Source: Brachybacterium sp. SGAir0954
GTDB lineage: Bacteria; Actinomycetota; Actinomycetes; Actinomycetales; Dermabacteraceae
Length of the DNA stretch: 64,000 nucleotides
Assembly: GCF_005490785.1 (NCBI RefSeq)
Contig: NZ_CP027295.1
Span: 1,674,001-1,738,000 of the forward strand
Reading direction: 5' to 3'
Shown: positions 6,725-14,656 of the stretch, piece after piece
Position numbering within the stretch: the first letter of the stretch is position 1
How the letters are laid out: every line of letters starts with the position of its first letter
Made by a program: the position numbers and the translations under genes
Notes under the pieces: generated by a model
Seen by the model: only the letters and a program-made list of their open reading frames with translations
Database searches by the model: none
What the model was told of the DNA's origin: nothing

Positions 6725-8001
6725 GGGCGCCCCGCGGTGCCGGCGCCTCCCTGCGCACCCGGCTGGTCACCGCGCTGACCCTGCTGGTGCTCGTCGTCGC
6801 CGCGCTCGCCGCGGTCGGGTCGACGCTCCGCGCGCGGCAGGAGGCCGCGGAGACCCAGGACGAGCTGCTCACGCGCATCTCCGAGCTCGCCGCCGTCCCG
6901 GACCCCTCCGCATCGGCCGACGTCGCGAGCACCGGGGCGGGCGCGGGGATCGTCGTCGAGGAGATCTCCGCCGGCTCCGGCCACGACCTCCCCTCCTCGC
7001 TCCCGGACGGCCTGTCCACGTCGACCACGGATGACGGGCCGCAGCGGGTCGCCGTGCGGACGCTGCCCGACGGTCGCCGGCTCGCGGCGGCGCAGCCGAT
7101 CGCCGTGCGAGACGACGCCGTGCGCGAGACCGTGACCTCCACCCTCGTGCCGATCGTGGTCGCGGTGCCGCTGCTCGTGCTCGGCTCCGTGCTCGTGGTC
7201 TCCTGGGCGCTGCGCCCGGTCGAGTCGCTGCGTCGCGAGCTCGCCTCCCGCGGCGGTGACCAGCTCGAGCCCCTACCCCGGGACGGCGTGCCCGACGAGC
7301 TCACGGGCTTCCTCGACGCCGTCGACACCCATCACGCCCGCGCCGCGGGTGTGCTCGAGGGCCGGCGCCGCTTCGCCGCGGAGGCCGCCCACGAGCTGCG
7401 CACCCCGATCGCCGCCGTGTCCTTCCAGGCCGAGCACCTGCTCGCCGCCCGGGACGAGGAGGAGCGGGAGAGGCGCGGGCGCACCCTCGAGGGTGGGCTG
7501 GCCCGGCTGCGGACCCTCGCCGACCAGCTCCTCGTGCTCGGCGACGAGTCGGCCCCCGAGGACCACGGCCAGAGCGTGGAGGACGTGGTGCGCGCGCTCG
7601 CCGGGGACCTGCTGGGCACCCCCGAGGGAGCCCGGGCCGATCTGCGCTTCGACCTCGAGGCGGCCGACGGGGCGCTCGTTCCCGCGACGGCCGCGACCAC
7701 GGTGCTGCGGAACCTGGTCGGCAACGCCCTGCGGCACGCCGCGGGGGCCGGACCGATCGAGGTGCGGGCGATGGCGGTGGGGGAGGCGGTGCGGCTCGAG
7801 GTGCTGGACCGCGGTCCCGGGATCCAGGACCCGGAGCAGGTCCTCGCGCCCTTCCACCGGGAGGCGGGGCAGGAGGTGCCCGGGCACGGCCTCGGGCTCG
7901 CGATCACGGTGCGCACCCTCGAGCGTCAGGGCGGCACCCTCGCGCTGCTGCCCCGCCCGGGCGGCGGCACGATCGCCCGCGCCACCCTGCCCCGCGCCTG
8001 A
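6721..8001 (+). CDS. Two-component sensor histidine kinase
   Basis: A 426-residue membrane kinase partnered with the preceding regulator. Transmembrane helix 1 is about residues 15-37 and helix 2 about 143-165, enclosing an extracytoplasmic sensor of roughly 100 residues with no recognised fold. The H-box is FAAEAAHELRTPIAAV (phospho-His about residue 224), followed by N-box RNLVGNALRHA, G1 DRGPGIQDPEQ and G2 GHGLGLAI. GTG 6721 overlaps the regulator stop. Neighbouring DUF347 suggests the signal or output concerns that membrane protein. Confidence 0.92.
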   Translation: MRAPRGAGASLRTRLVTALTLLVLVVAALAAVGSTLRARQEAAETQDELLTRISELAAVPDPSASADVASTGAGAGIVVEEISAGSGHDLPSSLPDGLSTSTTDDGPQRVAVRTLPDGRRLAAAQPIAVRDDAVRETVTSTLVPIVVAVPLLVLGSVLVVSWALRPVESLRRELASRGGDQLEPLPRDGVPDELTGFLDAVDTHHARAAGVLEGRRRFAAEAAHELRTPIAAVSFQAEHLLAARDEEERERRGRTLEGGLARLRTLADQLLVLGDESAPEDHGQSVEDVVRALAGDLLGTPEGARADLRFDLEAADGALVPATAATTVLRNLVGNALRHAAGAGPIEVRAMAVGEAVRLEVLDRGPGIQDPEQVLAPFHREAGQEVPGHGLGLAITVRTLERQGGTLALLPRPGGGTIARATLPRA

Positions 8002-8057
8002 CCTCCGCCTGGCCCGGCCCTGCCGCCCCGCCGCGTTCATCCCGCGGCCATCCTGCC

Positions 8058-8094
8058 GGGAGCGCACCCACCACGTCGTGGGAGCGCGCCCACC
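8058..8094 (+). repeat. Two 15-base direct repeats spaced 22 bases apart
   Basis: GGGAGCGCACCCACC (8058-8072) and GGGAGCGCGCCCACC (8080-8094) differ at one base. The 22-base period is two helical turns, so a protein could bind both on one face of the DNA. It lies about 175 bases upstream of the secreted phosphoesterase gene. Confidence 0.4.
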
Positions 8095-8149
8095 CTGCGC
8101 TGACCTGCGGCCCCTCCGATGATCAGGCATTCCGGGCATGTGAGGCGCG

Positions 8150-8171
8150 GGTCACCTTCCGTCCACCTGTC
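8150..8171 (+). promoter_or_regulatory. PHO-box-like 11-base direct repeats
   Basis: GGTCACCTTCC followed immediately by GTCCACCTGTC resembles the tandem 11-base PhoP sites (consensus close to GTTCACC) described in Streptomyces. A weaker pair, GTTCATCCCGC/GGCCATCCTGC, sits at about 8035-8056. The gene downstream encodes a secreted phosphoesterase, which makes phosphate control plausible. The match is only partial and GC-rich background favours such words. Confidence 0.3.
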
Positions 8172-8267
8172 CCACCCCGAAGCTTCGCCTGCGCGGCACG
8201 CCCCCGTCCTCCTCGCTCCCTAGCGTCGAGCCCGGCCCTGTCCTCCTCCTCGACCCCTGGAGCCCCC

Positions 8268-11200
8268 ATGTCGCCCCGTCCCCGGCGCTTCTCCCCGCTC
8301 GCCCTCGCCGTCACCGTCGCCCTCGGACTCACCCCCGCCCTCGCCCTCGGGCCGACCCCGGCGCAGGCCGCCCCGGTCACCGCCCCGGCGTCCCCGTCGA
8401 CCCCGGCCGCCCCCGCCCAGCGCGACCCGCTGCCCACCCCCGCCGTCGAGGCGCCCACCCCGGACGTCCTCGACGTCGACATCGACGCGACCGGCCTCGA
8501 CGAGCAGGCCCAGCAGCGCACGCAGACTCCCTTCGGCACCGCCCCGACCGTCGGCGAGGACGCCGCGCTCGGCCGCCAGGTCGCCTCCTACGATGGCACC
8601 GGCGCCACCCGCTACGACTTCGCGGACGGCTTCGAGAAGACCGCGAAGGCCCTCACCCTCGAGTGCACCGTCCGCTTCGACGACGGCCTCTCCGACGGCG
8701 GCGACGAGTCCCGCGGCAACTTCTGCGGCGCCAAGGAGGGCGGCGGCTACTCGCTCACCGTCTACGGCTCGACCCTGAAGATGATGGTCAACGTCGACGG
8801 GAAGTACTACGGCGCCGGCGTGCCCATCGAGCAGGGCGTCTGGTACCACGCGACCGGCGTCTGGGACGGGAAGTCCGTCTCCCTCTACCTCGACGGCACG
8901 AAGGTCGCCGAGACCCCCACCACCGGCTCCGCCATCAGCGCCCCGCCGAAGACCGCCGCCCACCAGTTCTTCCTCGGCGCGGACACCAACGGCTCCGGCA
9001 ACCCCCAGTTCCACGGCACCGTCTCCCTCGCCGGCGCCGGCATCTACTCCCGCGCCCTCAGCGGCGAGGAGATCACCGCCCGCTACGCGAGCACCTTCGC
9101 CGGCCGCACCGAGGACCAGGCCTCCTTCACCCTCACGAGCCCTGCCCCCGGCTCCCGCCTCACCGCGCCGACCACCCTCGAGGGGACCCACGAGCACGAG
9201 AAGCTGCTCGCCCGGCCCCTCGCCTACACCCTCGACGGGGAGCCCGTCTCCCTCGGCGACGAGGTGGGCCCCGGCCTCGCCGCCGGCGAGCACACCCTCG
9301 CCTGGACCGGTCTCGACCAGTTCGGCGAGGACGTCTCCGGACAGGAGACCTTCACCTCCACCAGCATCCCCACGGCGGGCGGCGTCGAGCAGTCCAGCGG
9401 CAGGGGCAGCGCCCAGCTCACCGCGCGCGCCACGAGCCCCACCGGCGAGGACCTCCGCACCACCTTCCTCGCCGGGGAGATCTCCTCCGCGACGGGCACC
9501 CGGCAGGGTGTCATCGAGGCGGCCGACGTCGCCGAGGACGGCTCGGTCGCCGGTGACGTCACCCTCCAGGACGCGAAGAGGACCGGCGAGAAGCTCGCCC
9601 CGGGCGACGGCAAGGACCTCGACTCCCCGGTCACCGCGAAGGTGCCCGCCCTGCGCACCGAGATCCCCTTCACCGAGGCCGGCCAGCAGGTCGCCTGGAG
9701 CGGCCAGGTGGACCCGGCGCGCTCCGTGAGCCTGCTGCTGCTGAACCCGGAGACCGGCCGCTACGAGGTGACCGACACCGCCCGCGGCAGCTCCGAGGGC
9801 GACACCGAGCTGCTCGCCTCGGCCACCGCCGCCCAGGGCGCCGGCGGCACGCTGCGCGCCCTGGTCATCGGCACCGACCCCTTCGCCGACGACCTCGACG
9901 AGCCCGTCAAGGACGGCTTCGAGGACCCCGACGACTACGACTTCTCCCTCATGCACATCACCGACACCCAGTACCTCAGCCAGGGCGCCACCCAGAAGGC
10001 GACCGCGGCGGAGCGCGAGGAGTGGGCGAGCGCCTACGAGGACTCCTACCGCTGGGTCGCCGAGCACGGCGAGGAGCACAAGCTCGCCTACGTCGCCCAC
10101 ACCGGGGACATCATCGAGGACTGGAACACCGGCGCCACGGACCGCGGCAAGGCGGAGGAGGAGATGCAGTTCGCCTCCGAGACCCAGAAGATCCTCGAGG
10201 ACACGGGCGTGCCCCACTCCGTGCTCCCCGGCAACCACGACAACCTCGGCGGCGGGGACACCGGCACCGACAGCCTCTACAACCAGTACTTCGGCGCGGA
10301 GCGCTACGAGGCCCTCGCCCAGCAGGACTCCTGGAAGGAGGCGGGCGCCGAGTACCACCCGTGGAAGGAGGGGGACAACGACAACAGCTACACCCTCTTC
10401 AGCGCCGGCGGCCAGGACTTCATCGCCCTGAGCCTCGGCTACATCGTCACCGACGAGGAGGCCGCCTGGGCGAGCGACGTGCTCGACCAGTACGCGGGCC
10501 GCGACGCCGTCCTGCTCACCCACGCGTACAACAAGCCGAGCTCCGAGCCCGACGGCCGCGGCGGGACCTTCTCCCAGGACGGCCAGATCATCCGCGAGCA
10601 GATCCTCGAGAAGCACCCGAACGTCGCGCTCGTGCTCTCCGGGCACGAGCACGGCGTCTCGATCGGCGTGCGCACCGACGTGGGAGAGGCGGGCAACGAT
10701 GTCGTCGAGCTGCTCGCCGACTACCAGTTCTACGAGGTGGGCTCGGACCAGCTGGGCCTGACCGAGGAGGGCGGCTACGGGAAGGACACGGGCCTGCGCT
10801 TCGGTGCGGCGTTCTTCCGCCTGCTCCAGTTCGACCTGGACCGCGGCGAGGTCTCCGTGGACACCTACTCGCCGTACATGGACGAGTTCGGCGCCACCGA
10901 GTACGACACGAAGGACCGCTACGACGGCCGTGAGGACGACTTCCGCCTCCCCGTGCAGTTCCAGGGCCGCACGACCGCGTTCACGACCGACGCGCTCGTC
11001 GGCATCACGCCGACGGACGAGGTGATCGGCGAGGTCAACCACGCCTCGGGAGAGGACGCGAGCGTCACCTGGAAGGGCCTGAAGAACAAGAAGGTCTACG
11101 GCTGGATCGCGGTGAGCCGCGACGCCGCCGAGGTCTCGGGCGACGAGGAGGCCGTGAGCGAGGAGGCCCGCTCCCTCGCCCTGGATCCCACGAAGGACGG

Positions 11201-11303
11201 CGGCATCGTGCAGGTCAGCGCGTTCACGGCCTTCAAGAAGCCGCTCAAGGACAAGGCCCCCGGCGTGACGTCGTCCACGGACGGGTCCACCGCGGCCGAG
11301 TGA
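8268..11303 (+). CDS. Large secreted metallophosphoesterase with LamG domain
   Basis: A 1011-residue exported protein. A signal peptide with basic n-region (MSPRPRRFSP), hydrophobic core and AQA-A cleavage site covers residues about 1-36. Residues about 100-280 form a LamG/concanavalin-like beta-sandwich, then Ig-like stretches to about 550. The calcineurin-like phosphoesterase domain has the metal-binding series HITDTQY (about 561), GDIIEDW (about 613), GNHDN (about 654), LTHAY and SGHEHG (about 791). A roughly 170-residue beta-rich tail follows with no sortase motif or membrane anchor. Probably hydrolyses phosphoesters outside the cell; the substrate is unknown. It stands alone, with PHO-box-like repeats upstream and a large hairpin downstream. 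Confidence 0.9.
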   Translation: MSPRPRRFSPLALAVTVALGLTPALALGPTPAQAAPVTAPASPSTPAAPAQRDPLPTPAVEAPTPDVLDVDIDATGLDEQAQQRTQTPFGTAPTVGEDAALGRQVASYDGTGATRYDFADGFEKTAKALTLECTVRFDDGLSDGGDESRGNFCGAKEGGGYSLTVYGSTLKMMVNVDGKYYGAGVPIEQGVWYHATGVWDGKSVSLYLDGTKVAETPTTGSAISAPPKTAAHQFFLGADTNGSGNPQFHGTVSLAGAGIYSRALSGEEITARYASTFAGRTEDQASFTLTSPAPGSRLTAPTTLEGTHEHEKLLARPLAYTLDGEPVSLGDEVGPGLAAGEHTLAWTGLDQFGEDVSGQETFTSTSIPTAGGVEQSSGRGSAQLTARATSPTGEDLRTTFLAGEISSATGTRQGVIEAADVAEDGSVAGDVTLQDAKRTGEKLAPGDGKDLDSPVTAKVPALRTEIPFTEAGQQVAWSGQVDPARSVSLLLLNPETGRYEVTDTARGSSEGDTELLASATAAQGAGGTLRALVIGTDPFADDLDEPVKDGFEDPDDYDFSLMHITDTQYLSQGATQKATAAEREEWASAYEDSYRWVAEHGEEHKLAYVAHTGDIIEDWNTGATDRGKAEEEMQFASETQKILEDTGVPHSVLPGNHDNLGGGDTGTDSLYNQYFGAERYEALAQQDSWKEAGAEYHPWKEGDNDNSYTLFSAGGQDFIALSLGYIVTDEEAAWASDVLDQYAGRDAVLLTHAYNKPSSEPDGRGGTFSQDGQIIREQILEKHPNVALVLSGHEHGVSIGVRTDVGEAGNDVVELLADYQFYEVGSDQLGLTEEGGYGKDTGLRFGAAFFRLLQFDLDRGEVSVDTYSPYMDEFGATEYDTKDRYDGREDDFRLPVQFQGRTTAFTTDALVGITPTDEVIGEVNHASGEDASVTWKGLKNKKVYGWIAVSRDAAEVSGDEEAVSEEARSLALDPTKDGGIVQVSAFTAFKKPLKDKAPGVTSSTDGSTAAE

Positions 11304-11309
11304 GCCGGC

Positions 11310-11379
11310 GCGTCTCCTCCGCCGGCCGGCCCTGCGCGAGGGCCCGGCACCCGCAGCAGTCATCCGGCGGAGGAGACGC
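11310..11379. terminator. Long inverted repeat after the phosphoesterase gene
   Basis: GCGTCTCCTCCGCCGG (11310-11325) is perfectly repeated in inverse at 11364-11379. The enclosed 38 bases contain a second small hairpin (GGCCC...GGGCC). The structure starts 7 bases after the stop codon, so it most likely terminates that transcript. Confidence 0.6.
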
Positions 11380-11520
11380 CAGGGCCTCACCCGTCCATCT
11401 CACGATCAGCCCCATCGAGCACCCGACGCGGGTCCCTGAGCTTCGGGCCCGGCCCGGACGGGGAGAGGGTCAAGGAGAACCAGCTGGCCTTCCCGCTCCC
11501 CGCCCGAGTCGCGGGCGGGC

Positions 11521-11961
11521 TCAGTCGCCGCTCGGCCGGCGGCGCTGCTGCTTGGTGAGCGAGCGCTGCCGCTTCCCTTCGAGACGGCGGCGCTGCGACC
11601 CGCGCGTGGGCTTCGTGGCGCGGCGCGGCACCGGGGGAGCGATCGCCTCCCGGAGCAGGGCCGCGAGCCGTTCCCGCGCGGCCGCGCGGTTCCGACGCTG
11701 GGAACGGTTCTCCGCGGCCGCGACGGTGAGCACGCTCCCCACCAGCCTCGGGGCGAGCGCGGTGAGCGCCCGCTCCCTCTGCGCCGGAGTCAGCGCCGTG
11801 GTGGTCGCGAGGTCCCAGCGCAGCTGCACCCGGGAGTCGGCGGTGTTCACGCCCTGGCCGCCGGGGCCGGAGGCGTGGGAGAACTGCTCCGTGAGCTCCG
11901 CGGCGGGGATCCGCAGGCCGCGCGGGGCACCGGGCCCCGGGGGCACGTGCATGTCGTCCAT
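11521..11961 (-). CDS. arfB: Alternative ribosome-rescue factor / peptidyl-tRNA hydrolase ArfB
   Basis: A 146-residue release-factor-like protein that frees stalled ribosomes by hydrolysing peptidyl-tRNA. The catalytic GGQ is seen in SGPGGQGVNTADSRVQLRWD (about residue 33). After the globular part, the C-terminal tail (GSQRRRLEGKRQRSLTKQQRR) is strongly basic, as needed to enter the empty mRNA channel. Length matches YaeJ/ArfB rather than full release factors. It stands alone; three 10-base tandem repeats lie directly upstream of its ATG. Confidence 0.93.
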   Translation of the reverse strand: MDDMHVPPGPGAPRGLRIPAAELTEQFSHASGPGGQGVNTADSRVQLRWDLATTTALTPAQRERALTALAPRLVGSVLTVAAAENRSQRRNRAAARERLAALLREAIAPPVPRRATKPTRGSQRRRLEGKRQRSLTKQQRRRPSGD

Positions 11962-11962
11962 C

Positions 11963-11992
11963 GCCCCAGGATGCCCCAGGATGCCCCAGGAC
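11963..11992. repeat. Three tandem 10-base repeats (GCCCCAGGAT) upstream of arfB
   Basis: GCCCCAGGAT occurs twice exactly and a third time with one change, starting 2 bases upstream of the arfB ATG. It covers the region where a ribosome binding site or leaderless -10 box would be. It may simply be slippage, but copy number would alter start-site spacing. Confidence 0.6.
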
Positions 11993-12084
11993 GCCCGGCG
12001 GGACCCAGGTTGCGCTCAGCGGGACCCGTCCCCGGGGAGTCGGGGCACATCCCGGTCGCGGTCGGCGGTGGAGCGGATCCGCGC

Positions 12085-12681
12085 TCAGGCGCCGGCGGCC
12101 CCCTGGTCGCGGGGCTCGTCCTCCTCGCGCAGGCGCGGCTCGACCCGCTGCTCGGGATGCCAGCCGGCCTTGTCCGCGTAGAACGCACGGATCGTGTCCA
12201 TGTCGCCGCGCAGGTCCTCCGTCATCGCGAGGGACGGGCCGAGGCCCGTCGTCATCGTCGTGCGGTCCACGTAGCCGAGCGTGACGGGCAGGCCCGTGCG
12301 GAGGGCGATCCGATGGAAGCCCGACTTCCACAGGTCGTGGTCCCCGCGGGTGCCGTCGGGCGTGACGACGAGGCTGAAGACCTCGCCGGAGTCCACGCGG
12401 GCGACGACCTCCTCCACGACCCGGCCCGGGTCCGAGCGGTCCACGGGGATCCCGCCCAGGCGCCGCATGATCGGCCCCTTCCATCCCGTGAACAGGCTGT
12501 TCTTACCCAGCCAGTGGATGCGGATCCCGAGCTCCCACGCGATCGCGAGCATGAGCATGAAGTCCCAGTTGGAGGTGTGGGGCGCGCCCACGAGCACCGT
12601 GGGCCGCGGGGAGGCGGGCTCGGTGACGAGGCGCCACCGGCTCAGACGCCAGAACGCTCCGGCGATCAGGCGTCGGATCAT
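12085..12681 (-). CDS. PlsC-like 1-acyl-glycerol-phosphate acyltransferase family protein
   Basis: A 198-residue acyltransferase-fold protein. The HX4D-type motif is APHTSNWDF (about residue 38); the binding motif is GGIPVDRSDPG and the downstream segment VVTPDGTRG matches the PEGTR block of the PlsC family. It probably moves a fatty acyl chain onto a lipid acceptor at the membrane face; the substrate is not evident. ATG 12681 is chosen because a TACGGT -10 box (12688-12693) ends 6 bases upstream, fitting a leaderless transcript; GTG 12714 would add 11 residues. It has no operon partners. Confidence 0.78.
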   Translation of the reverse strand: MIRRLIAGAFWRLSRWRLVTEPASPRPTVLVGAPHTSNWDFMLMLAIAWELGIRIHWLGKNSLFTGWKGPIMRRLGGIPVDRSDPGRVVEEVVARVDSGEVFSLVVTPDGTRGDHDLWKSGFHRIALRTGLPVTLGYVDRTTMTTGLGPSLAMTEDLRGDMDTIRAFYADKAGWHPEQRVEPRLREEDEPRDQGAAGA

Positions 12682-12687
12682 GGGTGA

Positions 12688-12693
12688 ACCGTA
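12688..12693 (-). promoter_or_regulatory. Leaderless -10 box of the acyltransferase gene
   Basis: TACGGT on the minus strand, 6 bases before ATG 12681, so transcription would begin at or next to the start codon. No ribosome binding site is present. Confidence 0.5.
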
Positions 12694-12754
12694 GAGCACG
12701 GCGGGCCGGGGCACTCCCAGGTGCCGGATCCCGGTCCGCCGGCCTGGGGCGGGA

Positions 12755-13645
12755 TCAGGCCTCGCCGTCCGCGGAGGGCCAGGGGTTCGCCCGGCAGCCG
12801 CCCAGGTCCATCGACTGCTGGAGCATCACCGGTGCGGCCTCGCCCTCGCCGCCGCAGGTCTCGTGGCCGTGCCCCAGGAAGTGGCCCACCTCGTGGTTGA
12901 CCATGTAGGCGCGGTACTCGCCGAGGTCGTCGAAGACTGGCGTCATGAGCGTCCAGCGGTCCGCGTTGAGCACCACCTCCTCCCCGATCCGGCAGCTCCA
13001 CAGGCCGTTGGTCCGGGCCGGCGCGCAGAGCTCGTCCACGGTGGGCGGGGAGGCGAGGGAGATCGTGAAGTCCGCCTCCGCGGGCTCCGTGACCTGACGG
13101 AAGGCGACGTGCTCGAGGGGCTCCCAGCCGCGCTCGTCGGCGAGGACCTCGGCGACGACGCCGGCGACCTCGCCGGCCTCCAGGTCGATGCCGTCCTCGA
13201 CGCGCAGGAGGTAGGAGCGCACGTTCCCGTCCGACGCACTGCCCTCCGACGCGGCGCCGTCGGTCGCCGGCTCGGCCACGGTCCAGGTGCCCTCGCCGGT
13301 CATGCCCGAGCGGGGGATCTCCGTGCTCGCCGCCGTGATCTCGGCCGTGACCCCGCCCGTCGCCGCCGCGGCGACCGGGCTGCCGTCGGAGGCGCCGCCG
13401 CCGTCCGACCCACCACCGTCGGACGCCCCGCCGCCGTCGCTCGGCACCGGGGCGGGAGACGGGGTCGTGGGGGAGGAGGGATCGCCCGGGGGCTCCGCGG
13501 GGCTCGCGAGGGCGCGCACCCCGAGCACCACGACGAGGATCAGCAGCACGGAGAGCAGGGTTACCACGATCGTGCGGGCGAGGCGTCCCCGGCGCGTGAG
13601 GACGAGACGCGGGCGGTCAGGGGGTGGCGGAGTGGCGTCGGTCAC
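12755..13645 (-). CDS. Membrane-anchored DUF3152 zinc metalloprotease-like protein
   Basis: A 296-residue protein. One transmembrane helix (about residues 27-48, TIVVTLLSVLLILVVVLGV) anchors it with the C-terminus outside; a low-complexity linker of Pro, Gly, Asp and Ser (about 52-95) follows. The external domain ends with HEVGHFLGHGHETC (about residue 247), matching the HExxHxxGxxH zinc motif of metzincin-type proteases, and has paired Cys residues (ELCAP/WSCRIG, TCGG/GGCRA) that may form disulfides. DUF3152 proteins are common in actinobacteria and uncharacterised. The GTG start sits 6 bases behind a TACGGT -10 box. Confidence 0.85.
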   Translation of the reverse strand: MTDATPPPPDRPRLVLTRRGRLARTIVVTLLSVLLILVVVLGVRALASPAEPPGDPSSPTTPSPAPVPSDGGGASDGGGSDGGGASDGSPVAAAATGGVTAEITAASTEIPRSGMTGEGTWTVAEPATDGAASEGSASDGNVRSYLLRVEDGIDLEAGEVAGVVAEVLADERGWEPLEHVAFRQVTEPAEADFTISLASPPTVDELCAPARTNGLWSCRIGEEVVLNADRWTLMTPVFDDLGEYRAYMVNHEVGHFLGHGHETCGGEGEAAPVMLQQSMDLGGCRANPWPSADGEA

Positions 13646-13651
13646 CAGGAC

Positions 13652-13657
13652 ACCGTA
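13652..13657 (-). promoter_or_regulatory. Leaderless -10 box of the DUF3152 gene
   Basis: TACGGT on the minus strand, separated by 6 bases from the GTG start at 13645; no Shine-Dalgarno sequence precedes the start. Confidence 0.5.
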
Positions 13658-13750
13658 GGAGGTCCGAGGCCTGCCCGCTCGGCGCCACGCTCGACGTCAC
13701 CGGGCTCGGGCGGAATGGCGCCGCGCCGCCGTCGCTCCGGGGCCGCCGCC

Positions 13751-14422
13751 TCAGCTCACCCGCAGGCGGTGCTCCCCGGGTCCGGCCGGGACGAGCACGC
13801 GCGCGCCCTCACGGGTGAGGGAGGTGCGGGCGCCGTCGACGACGACCTCGACGTCGAGCTCCTCGGGCACCCAGAACTCGCTCGGCGCGGAGGCCTCCGC
13901 GCCGTCCCAGGCGGCCTTCCAGCTGCCGCCCGCGGACCGACCGCTGCGCAGGGAGGTCCCGGCGACCGCGACGGGCCGGGGCCGGCGCAGGGTCCGGGCG
14001 ACCTCCGAGGTCGCGAAGCCCGGCTCCCACCGGTGGTAGATCCATCCGGTGACGTCCTGGTCCAGGGCGTCCAGGAGCTCCTCGTCCAGGGGCTCCTCGC
14101 CGCTCAGCTCGCGCAGGGCGAGACCGGAGACGTCGAGCAGCGCCGGGTGGCCCGCTCCCGCCTCGGGGGCGTCGGCGAGGATCACGGAGAGCCCCTCGCC
14201 CTCGGCGAGGTCGAGCAGCTCGCGCGCCTGCTCCGCCGAGCCCGCGCCGACGATTCGCACGGCGTCGAGGCCGAGCTCCGCCAGCTGTCGCAGGTCCTGG
14301 GCGGTCACGGGGGCAGTGCCGCCGGCGCCCCCCGCCTCGATGTCCACGCCGTGGACCACGCGCAGGCGGCCCTCGGCGTCGGTGTGCTCGGCCGTATCGA
14401 TCATCCGGGTCATGACTGCCAC
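13751..14422 (-). CDS. Shrunken endoglycoceramidase-like (GH5) protein, probably not catalytic
   Basis: A 223-residue cytosolic protein with a GGAAGG ribosome binding site. Its first 55 residues (GRLRVVHGVDIEAG...DLRQLAELGLDAVRIV) resemble the opening of endoglycoceramidases, and its end (GWIYHRWEPGF, RPRPVAVAGTSLRSG, then a small beta-domain with FWVPEELDVEVVVDG) resembles their C-terminal part. Full enzymes are about 450-500 residues; the middle of the barrel is replaced by about 90 residues, and neither catalytic Glu motif (NEP, E near strand 7) is visible. The frame is open throughout. It may be an internally deleted relic or a repurposed binding protein. Resemblance is by eye only. Confidence 0.5.
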   Translation of the reverse strand: MAVMTRMIDTAEHTDAEGRLRVVHGVDIEAGGAGGTAPVTAQDLRQLAELGLDAVRIVGAGSAEQARELLDLAEGEGLSVILADAPEAGAGHPALLDVSGLALRELSGEEPLDEELLDALDQDVTGWIYHRWEPGFATSEVARTLRRPRPVAVAGTSLRSGRSAGGSWKAAWDGAEASAPSEFWVPEELDVEVVVDGARTSLTREGARVLVPAGPGEHRLRVS

Positions 14423-14656
14423 CTTCCGCGGACTCCGCTGTCCGCTGCTGCCGCGAACCTAGCAGGAGAAGCACGACGGCGCGCCGGTGGGTCGGCGTCG
14501 TCTCATGACCAGGCGAGGGCGCCCGCCCGCGCGCCGGCTCCTGCCCTCGCTCCCGCCCACGGAGAGGCCGCTGCGGCACGGGTCTCGCGCGACCGGTCCG
14601 CGGCGAGTCGATGCCGCATGACGGGCGGGCGTCCGTGCGGTGGGAGGATGCTCCCC

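Noticed and set aside
8220-11390. A frame of about 1050 codons antisense to the secreted phosphoesterase
   Set aside because: Same codon-bias artefact; composition is Gly/Val/Leu/Arg-skewed and nothing is conserved, while the sense frame has full phosphoesterase motifs.
11963-11992. A CRISPR-like or integration repeat upstream of arfB
   Set aside because: Three contiguous 10-base units without spacers are a simple tandem repeat.
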